Source: Candidatus Zhuqueibacterota bacterium
Lineage (GTDB): Bacteria; Zhuqueibacterota; Zhuqueibacteria; Residuimicrobiales; Oceaniaggregativiventaceae
Assembly (NCBI GenBank): GCA_014728085.1
Contig: WJMF01000173.1
Location: forward strand, 1 to 46,723
Length of the DNA stretch: 46,723 nt
Reading direction: 5' to 3'
Below are positions 1 to 7,915 of this stretch, piece after piece. Each line of letters begins with the position of its first letter. Position 1 is the first letter of the stretch. Made by a program: the position numbers and the translations under genes. The notes beneath the pieces were generated by a model. It was given only the letters and a program-made list of their open reading frames with translations, was not told the origin of the DNA and made no database searches.

Positions 1-1
1 G

Positions 2-382
2 GATGAAAACGGGCGGGTGATTTCGATGGACTATAGCGGCAATACCATTCCGCTTTTTCCCAACCGGCTGGCCAATGCACGGCTGACCTGCAGCTTTTCG
101 TTTGCCGATGCCTCGCTGCACCTGCAGCACGTCGGCAATCAGTACCTTGACAATACGGAAAACAATGACCGTGCATTGGATCCCTATACGCTGTTGAATC
201 TGCGACTGGATAGCCAACTGACCTTTTTGGGATTTCAATCGATTGGCCTCAGCCTGCAGCTCAACAATGTTTTGAATGAAAAATACATTCCATCGGGATA
301 TTACGATGCCTGGTCCGGCTATAATTACTATTTTCCGGCTGCGACACGGAACTACTTTATCGAACTGACCACGAAATTATAG
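2..382 (+). CDS. TonB-dependent receptor, C-terminal fragment
   Basis: The reading frame is open from the left edge of the window, so only the last ~126 residues of a larger protein are present. Alternating polar/aromatic strands, the phrase LNNVLNEKYIPSGY and the late Tyr/Phe-rich strand before the stop are typical of the last beta-strands of a TonB-dependent outer-membrane receptor, which imports siderophores, cobalamin or glycans using TonB energy. The GTG at 17 is an internal codon and not a start: the frame reads DENGRV upstream of it. The gene is followed 21 bases later by a symporter gene on the same strand, so the pair may move one substrate across the outer and then the inner membrane. 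The substrate cannot be told from this fragment. Confidence 0.75.
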   Translation, partial: DENGRVISMDYSGNTIPLFPNRLANARLTCSFSFADASLHLQHVGNQYLDNTENNDRALDPYTLLNLRLDSQLTFLGFQSIGLSLQLNNVLNEKYIPSGYYDAWSGYNYYFPAATRNYFIELTTKL

Positions 383-403
383 AGTAGTAAAAAAGGAGCT
401 CTC

Positions 404-1783
404 TTGACTCTGCCGGATTATGCAATTATATTTGTCTATCTGATTTTCATACTGTTACTGGGATTGAAAAAAAGCCGCGATTCAGGCCCGGATTTAGAGA
501 GCTATATACTGGCGGGCCGGCGTTTGACACTGCCCGCTTTTGTCGCCACCCTGGTCTCTACCTGGTATGGCGGGATATTGGGGGTGGGTGAATTTTCCTA
601 TCTGTACGGGCTTTCAAACTGGCTGGTTTTCGGCGTTCCCTATTATGTGGCAGCCGTTTTATTTGCCCTTCTGGTGGCAAGAGCGGCGCGTCGTCAGAAA
701 CTTTATACCATTCCGGAGCAATTGCAGCGCTCCTATGGCCGTTTTGCCGCTCTCACAGGTACCCTCTTTGTTTTTATTCTCACGCTTCCCGCCGCCTATG
801 TGCTGATGCTGGCTGTGTTGCTGCAATACCTCTTTCCAATCCCCCTCTTCTGGGCAATCACCGCAGGCATGCTTTTCAGCATGATCTATGTGCTGAAAGG
901 GGGCTTTAACGCCATCATTCGTACCGATAAATTGCAGTTTTCCCTGATGTATCTCGGATTTTTTCTCATTCTGCTGATTTGCCTGCAAAAATACGGTGGT
1001 TATGGTTTTTTAAAACAATCCCTCCCAGAGTCGCATTTTCAGTGGCACGGCGGTCAGGGGGCAACCTATATCATTGCGTGGTTCTTTATCGCCCTCACCA
1101 CCCTGATCGACCCCTCGTTCTATCAGCGTTGTTTTGCCGCCAAAAGCGACAAGGTGGCGCGCCGGGGTATCCTGATCTCCGTTCTGTTCTGGATTGTATT
1201 CGATTTTATGGCCACTTTTGCCGGACTATATGCCCGGGCGGTGCTGCCCGAGCTGGAGAATCCGGTTTCCTCCTATCTTGAGCTCGCCGGCAACGTTTTA
1301 CCCCCCGTTGTTCTCGGTATTTTTTTCACCGCCCTGCTGGCAACCATCATGTCTACAATCGACAGTTTTTCTTTTCTGGCAGCCATCACCATCGGCAGGG
1401 ATTTCCGCCACCGCTATAAAGAAGAAGCAAAGGACGAAATCGTACAGCGCCATATCCAAATCGGCCTCATTATTACGGCGGTCATCAGCATCGCTCTGGC
1501 CCTATATGCGCGCTCGGTGGTGAAAATTTGGAAGGATATCGGCTCACTGGCAACACCGGCGCTTTTAATCCCGCTGGTAAGCAGTTTCTTTCACCGTTTC
1601 CGCATGCCGAGTCGCTGGGTTCCCGCTACCATGCTCAGCGGCGCGGCGCTATCTGCGACGTGGCTTTTAAGCAAAGAACTTACCGGAAGTTATTTGTTTC
1701 AAATCGAACCCATTTATCCCGGACTGGCGATCTCGTTTATATTATACCTAACCAGCAAAGGTTTCGCTGGCCGGCAAAATTAA
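404..1783 (+). CDS. Sodium:solute symporter (SSS family)
   Basis: A 459-residue polytopic inner-membrane protein with about 12 hydrophobic segments. The N-terminal helix, the SYILAGRRL motif after it, and the STWYGGILGVGEF segment are typical of the SSS (SLC5-like) family of Na+-driven uptake proteins for sugars, amino acids, vitamins or organic acids. The start is TTG at 404, preceded by a clear AAAAGGAG six bases upstream; no ATG lies near it. It follows the TonB-receptor end closely, suggesting one transcript. The STIDSFSFLAA segment (near residue 310) corresponds to the conserved helix carrying Na+-site serines in the family. The substrate is not predictable from sequence alone. Confidence 0.85.
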   Translation: MTLPDYAIIFVYLIFILLLGLKKSRDSGPDLESYILAGRRLTLPAFVATLVSTWYGGILGVGEFSYLYGLSNWLVFGVPYYVAAVLFALLVARAARRQKLYTIPEQLQRSYGRFAALTGTLFVFILTLPAAYVLMLAVLLQYLFPIPLFWAITAGMLFSMIYVLKGGFNAIIRTDKLQFSLMYLGFFLILLICLQKYGGYGFLKQSLPESHFQWHGGQGATYIIAWFFIALTTLIDPSFYQRCFAAKSDKVARRGILISVLFWIVFDFMATFAGLYARAVLPELENPVSSYLELAGNVLPPVVLGIFFTALLATIMSTIDSFSFLAAITIGRDFRHRYKEEAKDEIVQRHIQIGLIITAVISIALALYARSVVKIWKDIGSLATPALLIPLVSSFFHRFRMPSRWVPATMLSGAALSATWLLSKELTGSYLFQIEPIYPGLAISFILYLTSKGFAGRQN

Positions 1784-1919
1784 TGGCAACAAAATCCCCT
1801 TCCGTGTCGATTTCTTTTGATTTTTTGTAAAATATTGATTTATTTATAAATCACAGACAGACGACCCTGTATTTGCTTTTCAGAATTTTTCAATTCATGA
1901 TTTTAAAAGGAGAGCCGTT

Positions 1920-2669
1920 ATGAAATGGCATTGGCTAATGAGCGGTTCAAGCAAGAGCGGTTTCAAATGGACCGGCGGTGAAACCATCGATCGTGAATTC
2001 GGCGTCCTGGTCGAAGCGGTTATCGGTGAACCCAATTTCAAGAATATCTGGTGGATGGAAAAAGCCCTGGAGGCGAGCAAGGCCGTTGCCCGGGTCAAGC
2101 TGCCGGCGGGATCAGCAACCGGATTTCTCATCGCGCCTGATATTCTCATGACCAACAATCATGTTTTTGAAAACAAGGCAGATGCCGCCAATGCAACCAT
2201 CCAGTTCAATTACCGCCTGATCGCTGATGGATCGCCGGCACCTGTCGATGAGTGGCAATGCGATCCGGATGACTTGTTCAAAACCAACCCGACCCTGGAT
2301 TACAGCATCGTCAGGCTTGAATCCAAAGAAGACAAAAAAGCAGGAGATTCGCGGGGATTTTTCAATCTACGCCACGGAGTTGATTCTGTTGTCAATCAAC
2401 GCGTCAATATCATTCAACATCCGGGCGGCAGGTTCCAGGAAATCGCTTTTCGAGAAAACCTCATAAAAGATGTTACGGACAGCTATATTCAATACCTGAC
2501 CGATACCGATTACGGCAGCTCCGGATCTCCGGTTCTCGACGACTGGTTCAACGTCATCGCTCTGCACAATCAACGCGTTCGCGATCCCAATGATCCCTAT
2601 CGCTGGTACCGCAATCAGGGATTCCGGGTCACTGCGATTTTATCCGACGCGGGAAACCTGATACCCTAG
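1920..2669 (+). CDS. Trypsin/V8-like serine protease without signal peptide
   Basis: A 249-residue protein with a complete chymotrypsin-fold triad: His81 in TNNHVF, Asp127 in TLDYSIV and Ser201 in YGSSGSPV, the last in the GxSGSPV form found in V8-like glutamyl endopeptidases. An AAAAGGAG lies 8 bases before ATG 1920. The N-terminus starts with polar and Trp-rich sequence and has no signal peptide or lipobox, so the enzyme is predicted to be cytoplasmic, which is unusual for this fold outside DegP-like and conflict-system proteases. The ~60 residues before the protease core are not recognised. It sits alone between the symporter and a methyltransferase remnant; no partner is evident. Confidence 0.8.
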   Translation: MKWHWLMSGSSKSGFKWTGGETIDREFGVLVEAVIGEPNFKNIWWMEKALEASKAVARVKLPAGSATGFLIAPDILMTNNHVFENKADAANATIQFNYRLIADGSPAPVDEWQCDPDDLFKTNPTLDYSIVRLESKEDKKAGDSRGFFNLRHGVDSVVNQRVNIIQHPGGRFQEIAFRENLIKDVTDSYIQYLTDTDYGSSGSPVLDDWFNVIALHNQRVRDPNDPYRWYRNQGFRVTAILSDAGNLIP

Positions 2670-2714
2670 TAACTCATAATAAAACTCTAACGATCATAAT
2701 TAGATAATAATGCT

Positions 2715-3167
2715 ATGAAACAAAACAGCAAAACATTATTCAGTCAGGATAGAAAAATATCACAACATTTTGACTTGACCGAATCGATTACGCTTTATCA
2801 TGGTGATTGTCTTGATCTTCTCAGAACGATACCGGATGAGTCTTTACAACTTGTCGTCACTTCGCCTCCCTATAATATCGGCAAGGAATATGAAAAGAAA
2901 CTGGACCTCGATGTTTATATTCAACAGCAGGAAAACGTCATCGCCGAATGTGTCAGAGCTTTATCTCATAAAGGTAGCATATGCTGGCAAGTTGGCAATT
3001 ACGTTGATAGAGGGGCGATTATTCCATTGGACACGATTCTGTATCCTGTATTTTCGAAATATGACTTGATGCGTAATCGAATTATTTGGCATTTTGAACA
3101 TGGCCTTCACTGTAGTCGCAGATTCTCCGGACGCTATGAAACGATAATTTGGTTTACAAAATCATAA
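2715..3167 (+). pseudogene. Truncated site-specific DNA methyltransferase (N6-A/N4-C type)
   Basis: A 150-residue frame that matches the first half of a DNA methyltransferase. It has the catalytic motif TSPPYN (residues 49-54) and the conserved block ICWQVGNYVD, then IIWHFEHGLHCSRRFSGRYET. In this class the catalytic motif comes first and the AdoMet-binding motif (DPFxGxGTT) comes last. The frame stops at TAA just after the IIWFTK block, and no sequence resembling the second half is seen in any frame before the next gene. The AdoMet-binding half is therefore missing and the product should be inactive. No restriction endonuclease gene lies beside it. The likeliest reading is a deletion remnant of an orphan or restriction-modification methylase. 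Confidence 0.75.
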
Positions 3168-3184
3168 GAGTACAAGAGGTTACG

Positions 3185-3631
3185 ATGAGACATTTTTTGT
3201 TTATACTGATCGTCTTTTTACTGTTCAGCTGCGCCAACATTAAAGTCGTCAAGGTCGATGATCACAATCAAAATCAAACAGGGTTGCGCTTTTACAGGCC
3301 GCACCCCTATCTCGTCATCGGCAGAGATAAAAAGGATGCTCTGACGGGGCAGATTATCTGGCTTCCCAATGTAAAAGAAGAGTATGCCATCGTCTCAACT
3401 CCGGGAATCGGTGATACCGATCTGAAAGTAACCCTGGAAAATGGCTGGAACCTGGTCCAATACGGAGAGTCTATAGAAACCCGGCTACCGGAGTTGATCA
3501 AAGAACTCGGCGATCTCGGTGAACTGGCTCTTACATTACAAACCAGAATGCCGCAAGCGGTGGAAGGATTTTACAGAATTGAATTCAAAGACGGATTTGT
3601 GTCCGGATTTACAAAAATAGAATTTCCTTAA
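3185..3631 (+). CDS. Small putative lipoprotein, function unknown
   Basis: A 148-residue protein starting at ATG 3185, chosen because AGAGGT lies 5 bases upstream and because it directly opens a lipoprotein signal (MRHFLF, hydrophobic core, LFSC lipobox with Cys16). A longer frame from 3149 overlaps the methyltransferase remnant and would spoil the signal peptide. The mature part is polar, with a possible small beta-rich domain and no motif I recognise. It lies 14 bases before the Gfo/Idh/MocA gene and could be cotranscribed with it. Envelope location is inferred only from the lipobox. Confidence 0.65.
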   Translation: MRHFLFILIVFLLFSCANIKVVKVDDHNQNQTGLRFYRPHPYLVIGRDKKDALTGQIIWLPNVKEEYAIVSTPGIGDTDLKVTLENGWNLVQYGESIETRLPELIKELGDLGELALTLQTRMPQAVEGFYRIEFKDGFVSGFTKIEFP

Positions 3632-3645
3632 AAGAGAACAGAACA

Positions 3646-4626
3646 ATGAATATTCGATGGGGTATACTCGGAACCGGCAAAATAGCCAATGTTTTTGCAA
3701 ACAACCTGAAACAGGTAGCTCTGGCGGATTTGTCCGCCGTGGGATCGCGCGATCTGAGCAGAGCAAAATCCTTTGCAAAGGATCATTCCATAGCCAAACC
3801 GTATGGTTCCTATGAGGAATTGGCCAAAGACACAAAAATTGATGTCATCTATATCTCAACACCACACCCGTTTCATTGCGAAAACACATTAATGTGTTTG
3901 AACCACGGCAAGGCGGTGCTATGCGAAAAGCCGTTTGCGATCAATGCCGAACAAGCCGGACAAATGATCCTGACTGCCAAAAAAGAGAATCTGTTTCTTA
4001 TGGAAGCAATGTGGACACGGTTTCTGCCGGCTATCATAAAAACGAAAAAATGGATCGACAAGGGAAAAATCGGCACCGTCAGGTTCGTCAATGTAGATTT
4101 TGGCTTTCAGGCTTCGTTCGATGAGCACCACCGGCTCTTCAATCCGCAGCTCGGAGGGGGTGCTTTGCTTGACGTCGGCGTCTATGCCCTGGCATTTTGT
4201 TCTATGGTGTTTGAAAAAAAGCCAAAAGAGATCAAAAGCTTTGTCAAAATGGCGAAAACAGGTGTTGACGAACAGGCCGTGATCATTTTGCAATACGACG
4301 AAGACCAGTTGGCGACCATTACCTGCTCTACCCGTGTCGACACGCCGAATGAAGCCATGATAATGGGCACCAAAGGACGCATCCACATGCCGGCAAAATT
4401 CTGGGGTGCCGAGTCAGCTGTTCTGATCAAGAAAAAACAGAACAGAGTGCGCAAGGCGCCGCTTGGCGGTAAGGGATTCGTTTATGAAATTGAGGAGGTC
4501 AACCGCTGCCTGCGACAAAATCGTCTGCAAAGTGAATACATGCCCCTGAACGAAACGCTGGCGATAATGGAGATTATGGATGATATTCGGGCGCAATGGA
4601 ATTTATCGTATCCAACGGAAAAGTGA
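3646..4626 (+). CDS. Gfo/Idh/MocA family NAD(P)-dependent oxidoreductase
   Basis: A 326-residue cytoplasmic dehydrogenase. The N-terminal Rossmann fold opens with GILGTGKIA (residues 6-14), and the family EKP motif is at 94-96 (the Lys acts in catalysis). The EAMWTRFLP segment and the LLDVGVYAL helix fit the branch that includes dimeric dihydrodiol dehydrogenase and related sugar or polyol dehydrogenases. The length is normal for the family. A weak AAAAGAGAA precedes ATG 3646. The stop is 9 bases before the pseudouridine synthase start, so the two are probably on one transcript. The exact substrate cannot be assigned. Confidence 0.85.
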   Translation: MNIRWGILGTGKIANVFANNLKQVALADLSAVGSRDLSRAKSFAKDHSIAKPYGSYEELAKDTKIDVIYISTPHPFHCENTLMCLNHGKAVLCEKPFAINAEQAGQMILTAKKENLFLMEAMWTRFLPAIIKTKKWIDKGKIGTVRFVNVDFGFQASFDEHHRLFNPQLGGGALLDVGVYALAFCSMVFEKKPKEIKSFVKMAKTGVDEQAVIILQYDEDQLATITCSTRVDTPNEAMIMGTKGRIHMPAKFWGAESAVLIKKKQNRVRKAPLGGKGFVYEIEEVNRCLRQNRLQSEYMPLNETLAIMEIMDDIRAQWNLSYPTEK

Positions 4627-4635
4627 CCAAAGGTA

Positions 4636-5397
4636 TTGAAACCCTCTATTCAGCAAAACAAGAACAACCAACTCGACGTCATTTACCTGGACAATCACCT
4701 GCTGATCATCAATAAAGCGGCAGGAGTGCTGATACAGGAGGACCGTACCGGCGATATCGATTTGTTATCTTTGGCCAGGCGTTATATCAAGGATAAATTC
4801 AACAAACCCGGAAATGTCTATCTCGGACTCGTCCACCGGCTGGATCGGCCGGTCTCCGGAGTGGTCTGTTTTGCACGAACATCAAAAGCTGCATCGCGTT
4901 TATCCGCACAATTCCGCCAAAACAGGGTTAAAAAACGCTATGTGGCCATTGTCGAGGGCCATTGCGAAAAATCCGGCACCCTGCGGCACTATCTGCTCAA
5001 GGAAGCGTCCCGGGTCAGAATTGTCCGGCCACAGCATGCAAAAGCAAAAAAAGCCGAACTGAATTACAGATCCTTGCACAACAAAAAAAATACCAGTCTG
5101 CTGGATATCGACCTGTTGACCGGGCGACCGCATCAAATTCGGGTACAACTTGCTGAAACCGGACATCCGATTCTGGGCGATCTGCGTTATGGCGCCCGCC
5201 ATGTTTTTGACGGGAAAAATCTGGCGCTGCACTGCTTTAGCCTGGGATTTGAACATCCGGTTAAAAAAAACTGGATACAGACTGTTGTCCAGCCTCCCGC
5301 GGTTTGGCAGGAATATTACAAAAAAGAAATCGATCGAATAATAGATGAAACCGGAGGTGAGTTTGAAAACAATCGTAACCGAGATGAAAATTCCTGA
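4636..5397 (+). CDS. RluA-family pseudouridine synthase
   Basis: A 253-residue RNA-modifying enzyme that isomerises uridine to pseudouridine in rRNA or tRNA. The catalytic motif HRLDRPVSG carries Asp70, and the LLTGRPHQIRVQLA block with GHPILGDLRYG is typical of the RluA branch. It has no N-terminal S4 domain, which suggests a short RluA/RluC-like catalytic unit. The start is TTG 4636; an in-frame stop lies just upstream and the only purine-rich stretch (AAAGG) ends 2 bases before it, so the start is less certain than the gene. The last 35 bases overlap the start of the rfbC-like gene, a sign of coupled translation. Confidence 0.85.
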   Translation: MKPSIQQNKNNQLDVIYLDNHLLIINKAAGVLIQEDRTGDIDLLSLARRYIKDKFNKPGNVYLGLVHRLDRPVSGVVCFARTSKAASRLSAQFRQNRVKKRYVAIVEGHCEKSGTLRHYLLKEASRVRIVRPQHAKAKKAELNYRSLHNKKNTSLLDIDLLTGRPHQIRVQLAETGHPILGDLRYGARHVFDGKNLALHCFSLGFEHPVKKNWIQTVVQPPAVWQEYYKKEIDRIIDETGGEFENNRNRDENS

Positions 5398-5929
5398 CGT
5401 TAGACAGATTGCGGTTGAAAAATTCGGCGATGAACGCGGCTTTTTCGCCGAAGTCTACAACGAAAAAACATTCAAAACGCTGGGACTTGCCACCCACTAT
5501 GTACAGGACAACCATTCGCGTTCCGCTAAAAACGTCTTGCGCGGATTTCATTATCAGGATATGAACGCACCACAAGGCAAACTGGTGCGCTGTTCACTGG
5601 GTAAGATTATTGATATCGCCGTAGACATTCGAGTAGGTTCACCCACGTTCGGCCAATTCGTGTCGGCAGAGCTCTCGGCAGACAATCTTCTGCAGCTTTA
5701 TGTCCCGGTCGGATTTGCCCACGCCTTTTTGGTGTTGAGCGACTTTGCCGAGGTTCAGTATAAATGCACCGGCTTTTACAATCCCGCTGCCGAAGGCAAC
5801 ATCATCTGGAACGATCCGGATATCGCCTTTCCCTGGCCGATCGACGATCCGATTCTGTCACAGCGAGACCAGGCAGCGTCCTCTCTGCAAACTTATTTGA
5901 AACAACCGGCATTTATCTATGGAAAATAG
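5363..5929 (+). CDS. rfbC: dTDP-4-dehydrorhamnose 3,5-epimerase family protein
   Basis: A cupin-fold sugar-nucleotide epimerase of the dTDP-L-rhamnose pathway. The N-terminal FGDERGFFAEVYN, the catalytic base in RGFHYQ (His63), the VDIRVGSPTFG strand and the PVGFAHAFLVL segment are all present. The start is placed at TTG 5363 because GGAGG ends 5 bases upstream; the in-frame ATG at 5345 has no ribosome site. That gives 188 residues, about the usual family length, and a short N-terminus like that of RmlC. rfbA, rfbB and rfbD are not in the window, so the gene may act with a cluster elsewhere or on another 4-keto sugar. Confidence 0.85.
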   Translation: MKTIVTEMKIPDVRQIAVEKFGDERGFFAEVYNEKTFKTLGLATHYVQDNHSRSAKNVLRGFHYQDMNAPQGKLVRCSLGKIIDIAVDIRVGSPTFGQFVSAELSADNLLQLYVPVGFAHAFLVLSDFAEVQYKCTGFYNPAAEGNIIWNDPDIAFPWPIDDPILSQRDQAASSLQTYLKQPAFIYGK

Positions 5930-5953
5930 AAAGGCAAACCACATGCGAACAGT

Positions 5954-6100
5954 ATGGATGAGCAGTACTGTGAACCGACAAGCGGGCCGATATTTATTCA
6001 CGATGACCCCGGAGGTTTTCTCTGGTATTCCGAACGCAGCGGTTACCGGCATCTTTATCTATATCAACGAATAACCGATTATCTTTTTAACTACTTGTAG
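5954..6100 (+). pseudogene. Fragment of a dipeptidyl-peptidase IV-like (S9B) beta-propeller
   Basis: A 48-codon frame in the gap between the epimerase and symporter genes. It contains FLWYSERSGYRHLYLY, which closely resembles the conserved WxSERDGxxHLYLY blade of the DPP-IV/S9B N-terminal propeller, preceded by GPIFIHDDPGG. After LYLY the similarity ends and a stop follows 13 codons later. The ATG at 5954 has no ribosome site. The frame is the same as that of the upstream gene past its stop. The simplest explanation is a small remnant left by deletion of a secreted peptidase gene; a real short protein is less likely. Confidence 0.5.
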
Positions 6101-6109
6101 GAGCCGACA

Positions 6110-7438
6110 ATGAAAACGCTGTTGAAATGGTATCTTTCCACATCCCTGGTATTGCGAATTTTATCCGCATTTCTCTTTGGCTCATTGCTTGGAGGGTTGT
6201 TGTGGTTCATATCGAGCCGGACCGGTGCTGATACGGCTCAGTCGATTATTCCCTTTATCTCTCCGTTCGGCACGATTCTCATCAACATGCTTAAAATGAT
6301 CGTCATTCCGGTGATCTTTTTTTCGCTGGTCATCGGGGCAGCCAGTTTGCCGATTCAACGCTTCGGTCGCATCGGTGCCAAAGTTATGGCATGGTACTTT
6401 TTATGTTCTTTTCTTGCCGCTGCTGTCGGAGTGACTCTGGCCCTGGTCATAAATCCCGGAGGCGGAGCGGATTTGAGCGGCTGGGAACAACTCGCCAACA
6501 CCATGGGAACCCAAACCGCTGACCTTGGCGAAGACGTCGCCACAGAGGGCGGTATCGTTGACATGCTGATCAACATGTTTCAAAACCCTTTCCAGGCGCT
6601 CGCAGAGGGAAATTTTCTGCCCATCATTATTTTTTCCATCATGTTCGGGCTCGGTATACGGGTAACGATTGAAGCCTCACAGGATGAAAAGTTTATCGCG
6701 CGTATGGAAAATCTGATCGATATTTTCACCGCCGCCCGCGATGCCATGTTTAAAATGGTCGACTGGATTCTCGAATATTCACCGATCGGAGTCTTTGCCC
6801 TTTCCATTGTCAATTTCAGCATGTATGGACCCAACATTGTCGGTCCCTATGTCGGTGTAACGCTCGGCATCATTGTCGGCATATTGGTAATGGTCTTTGT
6901 TGTCTATTCGTTCCTGGTTTTTCTGGTCACCCGGAAAAATCCCTACATGATCCTCAAAGGATTGCAGGAAGCGATGATCACCGGTTTCATCACTCGAAGC
7001 AGTGCCGCCACGCTGCCGGTATCCATGCGGGTGGTGGCCGAGGAGCTCAAGGTCAAAAATGAACTCTCAAGTTTCTCACTGCCGTTGGGCGCTACCATCA
7101 ATATGGATGGTGTCTGTGTTCATCTGCCCATGTTTGCGGTACTGGCTGCAAATATGTTCGGAATTACCCTGACACCGGTTGCTCTGATCACTCTGGTTCT
7201 CACAACGGTTCTGGCATCAATCGGTGCCGGCGGTGTGCCGGGGGGCAGTCTCATGCTGTTATTCATCATTCTCGAAAACATGGGATTGTCAACCAGTCAG
7301 GTGGCCGTAATTGTGGCACTGGCGCTGGGGATTAATCCGATTCTGGATATGTTTGAAACTTCAAATAATGTAACCGGAGATATGGTGTGTACGTACGTTG
7401 TTGCCCACAATGAAGATCTGATAGATAAAAAACACTGA
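6110..7438 (+). CDS. Dicarboxylate/amino acid:cation symporter (DAACS, GltP/DctA-like)
   Basis: A 442-residue inner-membrane carrier that takes up glutamate, aspartate or C4-dicarboxylates with H+ or Na+. Family signatures are intact: the Ser-rich hairpin SSAATLP (297-303), GATINMDG (NMDG at 331-334, ion site), the IGAGGVPGGSL re-entrant hairpin, and the final NPILDMFETSNNVTGD helix that binds the substrate carboxylate and amine. The length is normal for the family. GTAGGAG lies 6 bases before ATG 6110 and overlaps the stop of the peptidase fragment. The transported acid cannot be chosen between glutamate-like and dicarboxylate substrates. Confidence 0.92.
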   Translation: MKTLLKWYLSTSLVLRILSAFLFGSLLGGLLWFISSRTGADTAQSIIPFISPFGTILINMLKMIVIPVIFFSLVIGAASLPIQRFGRIGAKVMAWYFLCSFLAAAVGVTLALVINPGGGADLSGWEQLANTMGTQTADLGEDVATEGGIVDMLINMFQNPFQALAEGNFLPIIIFSIMFGLGIRVTIEASQDEKFIARMENLIDIFTAARDAMFKMVDWILEYSPIGVFALSIVNFSMYGPNIVGPYVGVTLGIIVGILVMVFVVYSFLVFLVTRKNPYMILKGLQEAMITGFITRSSAATLPVSMRVVAEELKVKNELSSFSLPLGATINMDGVCVHLPMFAVLAANMFGITLTPVALITLVLTTVLASIGAGGVPGGSLMLLFIILENMGLSTSQVAVIVALALGINPILDMFETSNNVTGDMVCTYVVAHNEDLIDKKH

Positions 7439-7549
7439 TTAGTCGAGCAGCAGTGATGTTCTGCCGGTCAAAGCCGGGAAAACCATCTATACTCCAAAAT
7501 AATGCCATAAAAAACAGAGATAAACAATCCTATTCCCAACAGGGATAAT

Positions 7550-7915
7550 ATGAGCAAATTTAAATTAAAAGCGAGGATTAAAAGCTTTTATTTTGCCGGT
7601 CGCGGCATTGCCTATATGATGCAATCACAGCATAATGCATGGATACACGCATTGGGTACACTGATGGCGATCGCGCTGGGATTTATTTGTAAATTGCAGA
7701 CGATCGACTGGTGTATCATTTTGTTGGCCATCATGGCGGTTTGGACAGCAGAAACCTTAAACACAGCACTTGAATTTCTGGCTGATGTGACCTCTCCCAA
7801 TTTTCATCCTCTGGTGGCCAAAGCCAAAGATGTCGCGGCAGGGGCTGTCCTTATCACTGCCATATGTGCCGGCATTATCGCTCTGATCATTTTTTTACCC
7901 TATTTAAGAGCCTGA
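7550..7915 (+). CDS. dgkA: Diacylglycerol kinase / undecaprenol kinase (DgkA family)
   Basis: A 121-residue membrane enzyme with three transmembrane helices that phosphorylates diacylglycerol or undecaprenol at the inner membrane. The family signature is clear: AETLNTALEFLAD followed by SPNFHPLVAKAKDVAAGAVL, which carries the catalytic Glu and the ATP/Mg site residues. It is preceded by AGGGATAAT before ATG 7550. The last 29 bases overlap the 3' end of the convergent glycerate kinase gene. Whether the lipid substrate is diacylglycerol or undecaprenol is not visible in the sequence; the Asp in FLAD is shared by several members. Confidence 0.88.
   Translation: MSKFKLKARIKSFYFAGRGIAYMMQSQHNAWIHALGTLMAIALGFICKLQTIDWCIILLAIMAVWTAETLNTALEFLADVTSPNFHPLVAKAKDVAAGAVLITAICAGIIALIIFLPYLRA

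Noticed and set aside
1837-1852. AT-only palindrome GATTTAT-TT-ATAAATC after the symporter gene
   Set aside because: Short, nearly all A/T, no T-tract; could be chance in an AT-rich gap, so no terminator or operator is called.
5943-6074. A 43-codon frame starting ATG CGA ACA
   Set aside because: Another frame of the same stretch encodes a recognisable DPP-IV blade, so this one is a shadow.
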